Below, piece after piece: positions 6,728 through 14,137 of a stretch of DNA of 35,323 nucleotides. The DNA is from a bacterium (GTDB lineage Bacteria > Zhuqueibacterota > QNDG01 > JAGLOF01). Below the pieces are notes generated by a model that worked only from the letters and a program-made list of their open reading frames with translations, was not told the origin of the DNA and did no database searches. The position numbers and the translations under genes were made by a program. The stretch spans positions 1 to 35,323 of the forward strand of contig JAGLOF010000061.1 in NCBI GenBank assembly GCA_023139105.1. Reading direction: 5' to 3'. Each line of letters starts with the position of its first letter. The first letter of the stretch is position 1.

Positions 6728-7912
6728 ATGCGTCATGATTATCTTATCAACCTGCTGCAATCTGTTGTAGAGCTCATCTATTTCTATCATCCCGGTATCA
6801 GGTGGATCTCTCATCATGCCCGCAATGAAAGAGAACACTGCTGCGATGACATTGCCATGAATTGTGCAACTGGCCGTCTCAACCTGGCCAAAGCCCTGCT
6901 TGCACTTCAAGATTCCCCGGATTCACTACCTGCCATGGCCTTCATTGGCCAAAAAGGAACATTTATACACCGTGTAAAACGAATTTTAGCACCCCGGCGT
7001 CATGCTGGATTTTCAGAAGGATTTTCAGCTGCCTGCCTGCTTTTTGTTGCAATGCTGATATTGGGACTTGGAATTCACAGTGCCAGAGCCACCGTGCCAA
7101 AATCTATTGCGCCCAATAAACTTGCCATAATACAGAAACAATTGGACACACCAACAGAAGAGGATGAGGATCGGGTAAAGATGATGCATACTCCGATTTC
7201 CATGAAAAAGTCAGGACGCCTGGAATTATCCGGCGAAGCCGAAGCTGAAAACGGAGACCGCCCTCAACTGACCAGCTGGCTTATCAATGACCAATCAGGC
7301 GAAGTTGTATGGCATCTATTGCCTCGTAATCTGGAGAAAAAAGGACGCAATTACATTTTTAAAGAAGTCATTCATCTCAACGCGGGTAAATACAAATGGT
7401 ATGTTCCCCAGCTGGGCATAACTATTTCACGGCATCTTGATGAAGATACTGCGTCCCCTGTTCAAGCAGCTACTGCTGCACCACCTGTCTTAAACAGTGC
7501 TCCGGCTAAAGACATAATAGAACCGGCTCCTCCTTCCATGGTTACACGCACTACCAAAGATTATGACGGATCTGAATCCATAAGAAAAATTGACTCAAAA
7601 ATACGTGAAAGTGGCAAGGAGCGCAGGCGCATTCGAGCCACTATCATCAATGGCTACGTTGAAAAATTCACTCTCAACAATATCACATTCCTGGAGGAAG
7701 ATATTAACAGCAACTGGGAATATGTCATCAGGGTGCTTGGAGAGATAGAATCACATTATCCGGATGTAGGTTCTCCGCAAATTAAACTCTACCTCTCAGG
7801 ATTAAACTCTGAAAGCATTACATCATTGCGCAGCCGCATCGTTCAGCTTTTGACACACGAAGAAACATTGCTTCGCCTGGAGAGAAAGATGCCTTCTATG
7901 GACAGAAGATAA
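6728..7912 (+). CDS. N-terminally truncated BlaR1/M56-type peptidase, probably a gene remnant
   Basis: M56 sensor peptidases normally have several N-terminal membrane helices, then HExxH, then a second zinc-ligand segment, a last membrane helix and an extracytoplasmic sensor. Here the codons for HELAHIMRHDY start at 6710, overlapping the blaI stop. The zinc-ligand region NEREHCCDD and one helix (about residues 103-120 from ATG 6728) follow, then a ~270-residue domain I do not recognise. The upstream membrane module (roughly 200 codons in the family) is missing. In this frame there is no ATG, GTG or TTG between the last in-frame stop (6623) and 6728. From ATG 6728 the protein would therefore lack HExxH and be inactive. 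A deletion joining the blaR1 start to its own HExxH region explains this. Misassembly is the alternative. Confidence 0.75.
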   Translation: MRHDYLINLLQSVVELIYFYHPGIRWISHHARNEREHCCDDIAMNCATGRLNLAKALLALQDSPDSLPAMAFIGQKGTFIHRVKRILAPRRHAGFSEGFSAACLLFVAMLILGLGIHSARATVPKSIAPNKLAIIQKQLDTPTEEDEDRVKMMHTPISMKKSGRLELSGEAEAENGDRPQLTSWLINDQSGEVVWHLLPRNLEKKGRNYIFKEVIHLNAGKYKWYVPQLGITISRHLDEDTASPVQAATAAPPVLNSAPAKDIIEPAPPSMVTRTTKDYDGSESIRKIDSKIRESGKERRRIRATIINGYVEKFTLNNITFLEEDINSNWEYVIRVLGEIESHYPDVGSPQIKLYLSGLNSESITSLRSRIVQLLTHEETLLRLERKMPSMDRR

Positions 7913-7950
7913 AATACCGGACTCTAGGGAACATGCAAAGCCTTTATCAG

Positions 7951-7971
7951 ACCACCGGCAAAGCCAGTGGT
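7951..7971 (+). terminator. Possible weak terminator hairpin after blaR remnant
   Basis: ACCACCGGC-AAA-GCCAGTGGT forms a 9-bp stem with one mismatch and a 3-nt loop, followed only by TTTAATGG. It sits 39 bp after the plus-strand stop at 7912, where a terminator is expected. The short T run makes the call uncertain. Confidence 0.35.
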
Positions 7972-8035
7972 TTAATGGAGATAATTAAACGTCAATTCTC
8001 AAAAAAATTCTGATGGGAATATATGGCCGCAACAG

Positions 8036-8078
8036 AAAAAAAACCTGGCAAAGCCCCGCAAAAATGGGGCTTCGCCAG
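8036..8078 (-). terminator. Intrinsic terminator of the minus-strand gene series
   Basis: Read on the minus strand, CTGGCGAAGCCCC pairs with GGGGCTTTGCCAG (13 positions, one mismatch, 8-nt loop; plus coordinates 8045-8078). It is followed by eight T (8036-8043 as A on the plus strand). It lies about 80 bp past the stop of the 8158-9600 gene and is a textbook rho-independent terminator. The surrounding gap 7913-8157 shows nothing else. Confidence 0.88.
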
Positions 8079-8157
8079 AATTGGGAGAGCGTGTTAGTTC
8101 AAGGGGATTACTTCTTCAAGAAAGCTATGATTCTAAAGTGTGAAGATCCAATTCCTT

Positions 8158-9600
8158 TTACTTAAGAACAGTCATTCTACCACTACAGATCTCACCAGTG
8201 CTTATCTCCCGTAATTGATAGAGATATATACCTGATACCAGTTGAGCACTATTATAGTGAATATCCTGTCCGGACTCTGACGTTCTGTCAACAATTTGTG
8301 ACTCTACAGGTTGTCCCAAAATATTAAAAACTGTCAATTCCACATTGGATTCATTCTTCCACGGCACAGAAATCATTGTATAACTTTTAAAGGGATTGGG
8401 GACATTCGTACTGATTAAAGAAACTTCATCAACATCTTCCATTTTTACAGCACTGCTAAGAGGATACCAACTCTGCATAATCGTATTCCAGCCACCAGCA
8501 GCCCGATGTTGCTGTCCCAGGACAGTATACCCTCCATCATAAAGCATCAGATGATGATGCCAGGTATCTCTGAAATCATTGTTCGTCAATTTTTCTATCA
8601 CTGTACCATCTTCATCAAGCTCTATCAACAATGCATCATGCTGGTTATCACTATTGCTCTTGCTATTGCCCAGAACCATAAGCCGTCCGGCCTCATTAAT
8701 GCAGCCCGATACACCATAATCATAGAAAGAACCATTACCATAACGACGCTGCCAGGCCACATTTCCTTCAATCGAGATTTTAACAACGAAGACATCCATG
8801 AGACTTTGATATATTGTTGATCCGGACCCAATAAAATATGCGGCCTCAGTGCCATCCACCACAACAGCTTCACCACATTCATAGTCAGCTACACCCAACT
8901 GTCTGGACCAATTAACATCACCTGCATCAGAGACAGAAAGGGCCAGCATCTGCATATTCTTATTAGTAGTTCCCTGACTTCCCGCAACCATATAGCCGTT
9001 ACCATGAATGGGACGTATTGCACTGCCCCAATCCGGGAGAACGGAGCCATATACCAGCTCCCAGACCTGATTCCCCAAACTGTCCAGTTTGACCAGCCAA
9101 AGATCTCCCTCACCATCTCCTTGTGAAAACGTCTGTCCACAACAGATCCATCCGCCATCAGCAGCACGACATACAGATCGGAAATCATCTCTGGCTGCAC
9201 CTCCAAAAGTTTTATGCCACGTCACATATCCATCAAAATCTATACGGATAACAAGTCCGTCCCGGCTGTCATTGACTCCTTCAGAGGTCCAGCCTACAAG
9301 AAGATAACCTTGAGCATCTTCAACTATTTCTGCACAATATTGTGCACCGGGCATTGAAATAATCTGGTCGAATACAATGTTGTCTTCTCCATCAAACTTC
9401 AACAGTACAATATTACCTGCATTTGATCCCCGCTCAAATGTCTCACAACATATCAGTCGCTCTCTATTACTTCTGACCAAACCATTCATGGCCTGGGTAC
9501 TTTCATAGCTCTCTACCACCACAGGATCATCAGAAGCAAGCTGTGCAAAGCAAGGTAGTGCCAATAGCATTAACATGCAAAGCTCTGTGATTTTCAACAT
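8158..9600 (-). CDS. Secreted delta-60-like repeat protein with C-terminal sorting domain
   Basis: Starting at ATG 9600 gives 480 aa with a clean signal peptide (MLKITELCMLMLLALPCFAQ). A longer frame to 9693 has no such start. An AGGGGG ribosome site lies in the last codons of the upstream gene, whose stop ends one base away, so translation is probably coupled. The body repeats a unit of about 55-60 residues, with phrases such as DLWLVKLDSLGNQVWE, DVFVVKISIEGNVAWQRRYG and DALLIELDEDGTV. This is the pattern of WD40-like 'T9SS' repeat proteins that form a propeller. The last ~85 residues (VPNPFKSYT...FNILGQ...SGIYLYQL) form the sorting domain. It is probably surface-attached or secreted. Its ligand is unknown. 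Confidence 0.82.
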   Translation of the reverse strand: MLKITELCMLMLLALPCFAQLASDDPVVVESYESTQAMNGLVRSNRERLICCETFERGSNAGNIVLLKFDGEDNIVFDQIISMPGAQYCAEIVEDAQGYLLVGWTSEGVNDSRDGLVIRIDFDGYVTWHKTFGGAARDDFRSVCRAADGGWICCGQTFSQGDGEGDLWLVKLDSLGNQVWELVYGSVLPDWGSAIRPIHGNGYMVAGSQGTTNKNMQMLALSVSDAGDVNWSRQLGVADYECGEAVVVDGTEAAYFIGSGSTIYQSLMDVFVVKISIEGNVAWQRRYGNGSFYDYGVSGCINEAGRLMVLGNSKSNSDNQHDALLIELDEDGTVIEKLTNNDFRDTWHHHLMLYDGGYTVLGQQHRAAGGWNTIMQSWYPLSSAVKMEDVDEVSLISTNVPNPFKSYTMISVPWKNESNVELTVFNILGQPVESQIVDRTSESGQDIHYNSAQLVSGIYLYQLREISTGEICSGRMTVLK

Positions 9601-9601
9601 G

Positions 9602-10228
9602 TTAATTCCCCCTGGCGTGAATGGCATCGACAATGGCATCAATAGCGGCTTCATAATAGAACTGACCGCGTCCCCAGGTAATAATCTGCCCATCAGTTAC
9701 AGGATAGTGATTTGGCCCAACATACTCTGCACCTGCGGCTTCATATTCAGATTGATACTGCTCATTACCTCTTACCTTACAATTGGCTATTACACCAGCC
9801 CTGGCCATCAAGCGGACTCCTGAACACCAACTGGCCAATACAGCACCATGGTTGTGGCATTGCCTTACTAATTCCAATGCCTCTACAGATTGTAAAGTTA
9901 CTTGCAATGGAGGCGTTGTTGACCACTTGGTAGCAGTAATAATCAACAGTAAATCATATTGACCAAGATCTTGGATTTCTGTGACCAGAAAATCTACAGC
10001 AATGCCTTTACAGCCATAACGTGCTGCATAAGACGTACACGCGCTGATATTACTAACCACGCCTGTGGTAGTGAGATCAAATCCCAACTGTTTTAACTTG
10101 TCACTGAGCAGATGATAGTTGGCACCATATCCATGAGACATCAAAATAAGTGCTTTGGGCTGCGCCAATGACATACCTGCACCATAGAGAATAAAAACCA
10201 AAATAAAGTTCTTAAAAAATCTATTCAT
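9602..10228 (-). CDS. Exported DJ-1/PfpI family protein
   Basis: The best start is ATG 10228, with GAGGTG six bases upstream. A TTG at 10240 would add four residues including the ribosome site itself. The 208-aa product has a signal peptide (residues 1-22, ending SLAQ). The mature part is a glutamine-amidotransferase-like DJ-1/PfpI fold: KALILMSHGYG opening, YDLLLIITA, and a nucleophile elbow SWCSGVRLMARAGVI with Cys135 in the position of the DJ-1/PfpI catalytic Cys. The family includes proteases, glyoxalases and chaperones. Export is unusual, since most members are cytosolic. It is followed by the 9600 gene with a one-base gap. Confidence 0.8.
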   Translation of the reverse strand: MNRFFKNFILVFILYGAGMSLAQPKALILMSHGYGANYHLLSDKLKQLGFDLTTTGVVSNISACTSYAARYGCKGIAVDFLVTEIQDLGQYDLLLIITATKWSTTPPLQVTLQSVEALELVRQCHNHGAVLASWCSGVRLMARAGVIANCKVRGNEQYQSEYEAAGAEYVGPNHYPVTDGQIITWGRGQFYYEAAIDAIVDAIHARGN

Positions 10229-10278
10229 AGAACACCTCAATAATGATGGCGATATTCATCTCAACAGAATACATACAC

Positions 10279-10330
10279 TTAATTCTATCTCACATCAAAG
10301 CGAATAAAACAATAAAGATGTGAGAATTAA
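10279..10330. repeat. Intergenic inverted repeat
   Basis: TCTCACATC (10288-10296) and GATGTGAGA (10317-10325) form a perfect 9-bp stem. TTAATTC and GAATTAA extend the arms past a small bulge. It lies between the stop at 10385 and the start at 10228. There is no T tract, so it is more likely a stabilising mRNA hairpin or operator than a terminator. Confidence 0.5.
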
Positions 10331-10384
10331 TATTCCATCCATTCTTTCATTCCACCTACCTTACACACTATCTATCTACTGTCT

Positions 10385-11158
10385 TTAACGTTCATATACT
10401 CCATATGCATATACATAACGATCCAGATTACAAGTATTATAAGGTATATTAAAATAGCCCTCTTCGCCCCACGAATCACCGTCTGAATTTTTAACAATCC
10501 AATATCCGCCCCGTAAAACATCAATATCATCCTGCCAACCAAGGAGCACGACCCAGTGTCCTCCTGCAAAATAAGCAGAAGCAGATGGCACATATATGCC
10601 ACCTGTATATTGGAACAGATCTGACTGCAAATCCATAGCCACTGCCAGTGGTCCATGGTCAATTAAAGCCTGTTTAAGAAGCACTCTTGCCTGTTCAGCT
10701 GATTTATCTTCCAATGCCAAAAACCCGAAAGAGCTCAACTTATAATCAACTTCTCCTTCAGGTAGTGTATTTGATTCCTGCGCCTCATAGGGTAGCCTTG
10801 CTTCCAATACAACCCCACTCTCCTGTAAAAATTCAAACACCTGTATTGGATTATTTCCAGCGGCAGTCCAGTCAGTAGATAAATTCACATAATATTGTTC
10901 TGATAAATCAACTTCTACTCCTGTTTCCCTTTTTATTAACGCCTCAAATACTCCCATGGCAGCAAAAACACCACAGGTTCCATATGCACCCTGCTGCTTT
11001 GCCGGCGTCATTATACCTTCATCACGCCAATTGAATGACATCTCAAAACCATCATCCAGCGGCAAAAGCGTTTCAGATTTTGTTGGGCCGTCATCACATA
11101 TGGATGATGACATGAACATAGCCGCCATTACAATAAATAAAACTTTAAAGCACTTCAT
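10385..11158 (-). CDS. Exported papain-like (C1) cysteine protease
   Basis: The start at 11158 has GGAG nine bases upstream. A signal peptide, possibly a lipoprotein type (ISSIC-like Cys21), precedes a papain fold of about 215 residues without a long inhibitory propeptide. The triad is visible: oxyanion Gln56 and nucleophile Cys62 in QGAYGTCGVF, His201 in GGHWVVLLGW, Asn224 in WIVKNSDGD. Two unusual changes are seen. The Trp after the catalytic Cys (papain W26) is Gly63, and the KNSWG Trp (papain W177) is Asp, although SWGEEGYF follows. LSEQYYVNLS matches papain's LSEQ helix. It is clearly paralogous to the protease domain of 16252-17799. It is likely periplasmic or outer-membrane-attached. 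The substrate is unknown. Confidence 0.87.
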   Translation of the reverse strand: MKCFKVLFIVMAAMFMSSSICDDGPTKSETLLPLDDGFEMSFNWRDEGIMTPAKQQGAYGTCGVFAAMGVFEALIKRETGVEVDLSEQYYVNLSTDWTAAGNNPIQVFEFLQESGVVLEARLPYEAQESNTLPEGEVDYKLSSFGFLALEDKSAEQARVLLKQALIDHGPLAVAMDLQSDLFQYTGGIYVPSASAYFAGGHWVVLLGWQDDIDVLRGGYWIVKNSDGDSWGEEGYFNIPYNTCNLDRYVYAYGVYER

Positions 11159-11241
11159 AATATTTTCTCCGTTTCAGCATTAACCAAGATCATTCATCCC
11201 CAAATATCATCAATTCAACCAACATGGAAAAATTGCTTAGG

Positions 11242-11775
11242 TTATTGATCACTTTCATTGACCTGTTGTGCATACATATCCGAAGTGATCAACCATTTAC
11301 CATTTTCTTTTACCAGGGTCATCTTATCATAACCATGCCATTCTGGAACCTTTGTATCATCAAGATCAAAGGCCATATCAATTTCAAATGTTACAATTGC
11401 AAATAAACCATTACAATATAGTTTAACATCAGGATCAAGTTCATTGAAATGATGAACCGTTGCATGATCCATCCAGTCTTTTTGATAACTATTTAAATAC
11501 TCTTCTTTCCCTGTTATTGGCTTTTTATATGGTGGTGAGATAAAGACGATATTTTCATGTACATACTTCTTTTGCTCATTTATATCTTCCAATTCCGCCC
11601 ATGCCCTGTTGTGAGCATATACAGTCTCCAGAACTTCTGCCTTTATTTTCGCAGTGTCATAACTTTGTGTTTGATTGCAAGATGTTAGAATCATAGCGAT
11701 AATAGCTATTAAAATAATTGGAATTTTACTTTTTTTGAAATTAATTATTAAAGTAGATCTGGTTTTAGTCTTCAT
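11242..11775 (-). CDS. NTF2-like / SnoaL-type lipoprotein
   Basis: This 177-aa protein has an N-terminal basic stretch, a hydrophobic helix and a lipobox LTSC with Cys33, so it should be membrane-anchored by lipid. The mature part has the features of the nuclear transport factor 2-like (DUF4440/SnoaL) fold: a long first helix (KAEVLETVYAHNRAWAE), FISPPYKKPITGKEEYLNSY, and C-terminal strands ending MTLVKENGKWLITSDMYAQ. This fold is used for small-ligand binding or weak enzymatic roles, and no catalytic residues can be named. GGAG lies eight bases before ATG 11775. Confidence 0.75.
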   Translation of the reverse strand: MKTKTRSTLIINFKKSKIPIILIAIIAMILTSCNQTQSYDTAKIKAEVLETVYAHNRAWAELEDINEQKKYVHENIVFISPPYKKPITGKEEYLNSYQKDWMDHATVHHFNELDPDVKLYCNGLFAIVTFEIDMAFDLDDTKVPEWHGYDKMTLVKENGKWLITSDMYAQQVNESDQ

Positions 11776-11902
11776 AATGTGCTCCTAATAAATAGAAATA
11801 TACCACCAATAAAAATTTTCTTTACTATTTTCATAATATTTCACCTGTTTTTTTATTATTACCCATCCATAAATCCATAATACATTCAACACATAAACTA
11901 TA

Positions 11903-12838
11903 TTATTTTTTACTTTCCAACATCAATTTAGCTACAGCAATCACTCCCGCATCTACCCAATACACATCACCAAAACCCCTGACAAAAAACAAGTATTTCC
12001 CATCCGGTGACATCCAGGGGAAACGTTCGATGACATCAGTATTGATTTCATCACTCAATGGTATAGGATCGTTCCAGCTTTGATCCGGATTTCTGAAACT
12101 TATAAACAGATCACAGCCATTATAATCACCAGCATCTCCATCACGATCAGATGAAAAAATCAGATAGGATTCATCAGGGCTGACATAGGGCGTCCAGTTC
12201 ACTGTAGATGCATTGAATACAGCTGGCATTAATTCCGGATCATCCCAGCCATGTCCGTTAAACCTTGCATAGTGCAGTTGAAAACCCCGGCTCTGAATAT
12301 CCGATTTACTTGTAAAATAAAAATCACCATCTGCAGTCTGACAGCCATATATCTGCCACTGACTGAATTGAGGAAGAAAATCAAACTGCTTGGGAGTGGT
12401 CCAGCCTTGTTCCGATTTTTCAGTGGACCAGAAAGTTATATTGAGTGAGTCATCCGCTCGCGGCCCTTTCCTGGCAGAGTGAAAGAACAATTGATTCCAA
12501 TCTTTGGAGAAAAAAGGATTTCCATCCTTGAATTCATCTCCGAAAATAAACTTGGCCGGTGTAGTCCAACCGCCCTTCACATACTCCATATGCATAATAG
12601 CATGCTCACCATCATCATAATAGGACCAAAACAGTTCATTGCCGTTTTGAGAGAAGATAGCAGGAGAATGGTTATTCACATCAGTTGACACAATGCCCGG
12701 AGCAAACGGCACTGGTATGGAATCAGGAGGTACGAGCCCCAAATAGGCATTCTTACTATTCAAAAATGAGGACTTTTCGACTTGTGTGCAGCCCGACAAC
12801 AGTCCAAGTGTACAAAATATTAAGATATAATTACGCAT
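11903..12838 (-). CDS. PD40 (TolB-like) beta-propeller lipoprotein
   Basis: A lipobox LLSGC (Cys16) follows a short hydrophobic leader. The ~290-residue mature part has WD40-like PD40 blades with the usual phrases SPAIFSQNGNELFW, NPFFSKDWNQLFFHS, PYVSPDESYLIFSSDRDGD and PWMSPDGKYLFFVRG. Such proteins often sit at the periplasmic face of the outer membrane and bind peptide or polymer. GGGAAGAG lies before ATG 12838. There is no enzyme motif. It is one of three PD40-containing genes in this minus-strand block. Confidence 0.82.
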   Translation of the reverse strand: MRNYILIFCTLGLLSGCTQVEKSSFLNSKNAYLGLVPPDSIPVPFAPGIVSTDVNNHSPAIFSQNGNELFWSYYDDGEHAIMHMEYVKGGWTTPAKFIFGDEFKDGNPFFSKDWNQLFFHSARKGPRADDSLNITFWSTEKSEQGWTTPKQFDFLPQFSQWQIYGCQTADGDFYFTSKSDIQSRGFQLHYARFNGHGWDDPELMPAVFNASTVNWTPYVSPDESYLIFSSDRDGDAGDYNGCDLFISFRNPDQSWNDPIPLSDEINTDVIERFPWMSPDGKYLFFVRGFGDVYWVDAGVIAVAKLMLESKK

Positions 12839-12912
12839 TTTCTCTTCCCTGTTTGAGATGATTATCCATCAAACAAAATGACAATATTGGTTCTTGCCAC
12901 TGCCATAGATCT

Positions 12913-13115
12913 TCATTTAATTCCGGTCAAATCAACTACCCATAAGTGATGCTGCTGCGCAAATACTACTTTATTACCATCAGTAATTTGCGTAAGAGGA
13001 AGATCCAACTTGAATATTTCATCAGACTTGCCCGGCCCATTATCAGAGCTGCATATAGAAAATATTAACAAATTCAACATACTTAAGACTATAACAATAT
13101 TTTTTTACAAAACAT
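12913..13115 (-). pseudogene. Short exported-protein remnant with an A7 frameshift
   Basis: In 12839-13171, otherwise empty, the minus strand encodes 55 codons from ATG 13080 (MLNLLIFSICSSDNG... to LWVVDLTGIK, stop 12913). In the same frame the codons just upstream read KNIVIVLS, a natural signal-peptide beginning. An ATG at 13115 (MFCKK) would join it if the A7 run at 13101-13107 had eight A. The fragment ITDGNKVVF...LWVVDLTG resembles the first blade of a PD40-type propeller. It is probably a degraded propeller lipoprotein whose remainder is gone. Sequencing error in the homopolymer or a real mini-gene are alternatives. Confidence 0.45.
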
Positions 13116-13171
13116 GCGATTCACACCAAACACCCCAACAACTCTATTCTAATATTTATTTTGAAATAATG

Positions 13172-14056
13172 TCAATTTTTAATACACCTAACGGATATCC
13201 TATGCGTTTTGTACACTTTAAAGAGCATGACATTAGAATCACAGTGCAATGTAGTGACACGAACTTCAGCTCCACTATCCGTAGAGCTCCAATAATGTGT
13301 CCCATAGCCAACGCCCTCATATTTATCATTCGCATAACCTCCTCCTGCAGGCAGGCCGCTGAACCCTGTTTCGTTGGTAGCATTTTCGGTGAGCTCAACC
13401 CACAATGTATGACCTGTGGATTTCAGTTTTGCACCAGCTACAGCACTACCTCCCAAAAAATTGAATAACACATTCCACTCAGCATCGGTGGGGATATGCC
13501 AGCCATCCGGTGCAATGCCCTGACACCCCTCCTGGCTTGAGCCGTTCATTGTAGCCGCCCAATTATATAATTTTCCGTATATAGCCTCGTGTTCTGCATT
13601 ATTATCATAAACAAAGCTTTGGATGAGATTACCCTGAGCATCATGTGTAGTTCTTAGATTCTCAGCCATCCACCACTGATTACCAATTTTTACAGTTGTA
13701 TATACATTGCCATCTATATCAGTGACAGATGAAACATTATCCTGAAAAATAATTTGTACGCTGTCTGTGGCTGTCTCATTATCGGCATCTGTAACAGTAA
13801 CCGAATACATGCCAACCGCGAGATTGCTAATATCCTGCGTCGTAGCCCCATTAGCCCACCGATACTCAAAAGGAGCGGCCCCTCCATCAACTTGGAGATC
13901 AATGGCACCATCACTTGCTCCTGCTGTTGAGGCATGTTGCACAATAAATGACAACTGTATGGGATCTGGATCTGGTTTTACCGTTTTTTTGTCACAGCCT
14001 GTTGTAGCAAACAACATGGCCACACATATCAAGATAAATACATTAGTCAATTTCAT
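13172..14056 (-). CDS. FISUMP-domain lipoprotein with SprB-like repeat
   Basis: ATG 14056 is chosen because GGGA precedes it and it gives a clean lipoprotein leader ending FATTGC (Cys21). The longer frame to 14086 adds ten residues without a signal. Residues about 35-105 form one SprB-like immunoglobulin-type module (GAIDLQVDGGAAPFEYRW...SVTVTDADN). Residues about 110-294 form the Fibrobacter succinogenes major paralogous (FISUMP) domain: DIDGNVYTTVKIGNQWWMAENLR, YGKLYNW, APDGWHIPTDAEW, YWSSTDS, HRISVRCIKN. These are surface-exposed lipoproteins of unknown biochemical role, usually in multigene families. Confidence 0.88.
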   Translation of the reverse strand: MKLTNVFILICVAMLFATTGCDKKTVKPDPDPIQLSFIVQHASTAGASDGAIDLQVDGGAAPFEYRWANGATTQDISNLAVGMYSVTVTDADNETATDSVQIIFQDNVSSVTDIDGNVYTTVKIGNQWWMAENLRTTHDAQGNLIQSFVYDNNAEHEAIYGKLYNWAATMNGSSQEGCQGIAPDGWHIPTDAEWNVLFNFLGGSAVAGAKLKSTGHTLWVELTENATNETGFSGLPAGGGYANDKYEGVGYGTHYWSSTDSGAEVRVTTLHCDSNVMLFKVYKTHRISVRCIKN

Positions 14057-14137
14057 AGTTTTTCCCTTTATTAAGTAATTGTCCACGGGTGATTGATTTT
14101 TTGATGCTTAATTATTATTATCCTATTAAGTTTTTGC

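Noticed and set aside
13010-13468. Plus-strand frame of 152 codons
   Set aside because: Antisense to the FISUMP gene and the broken ORF; Cys/Ile-rich low-quality translation and no ribosome site.
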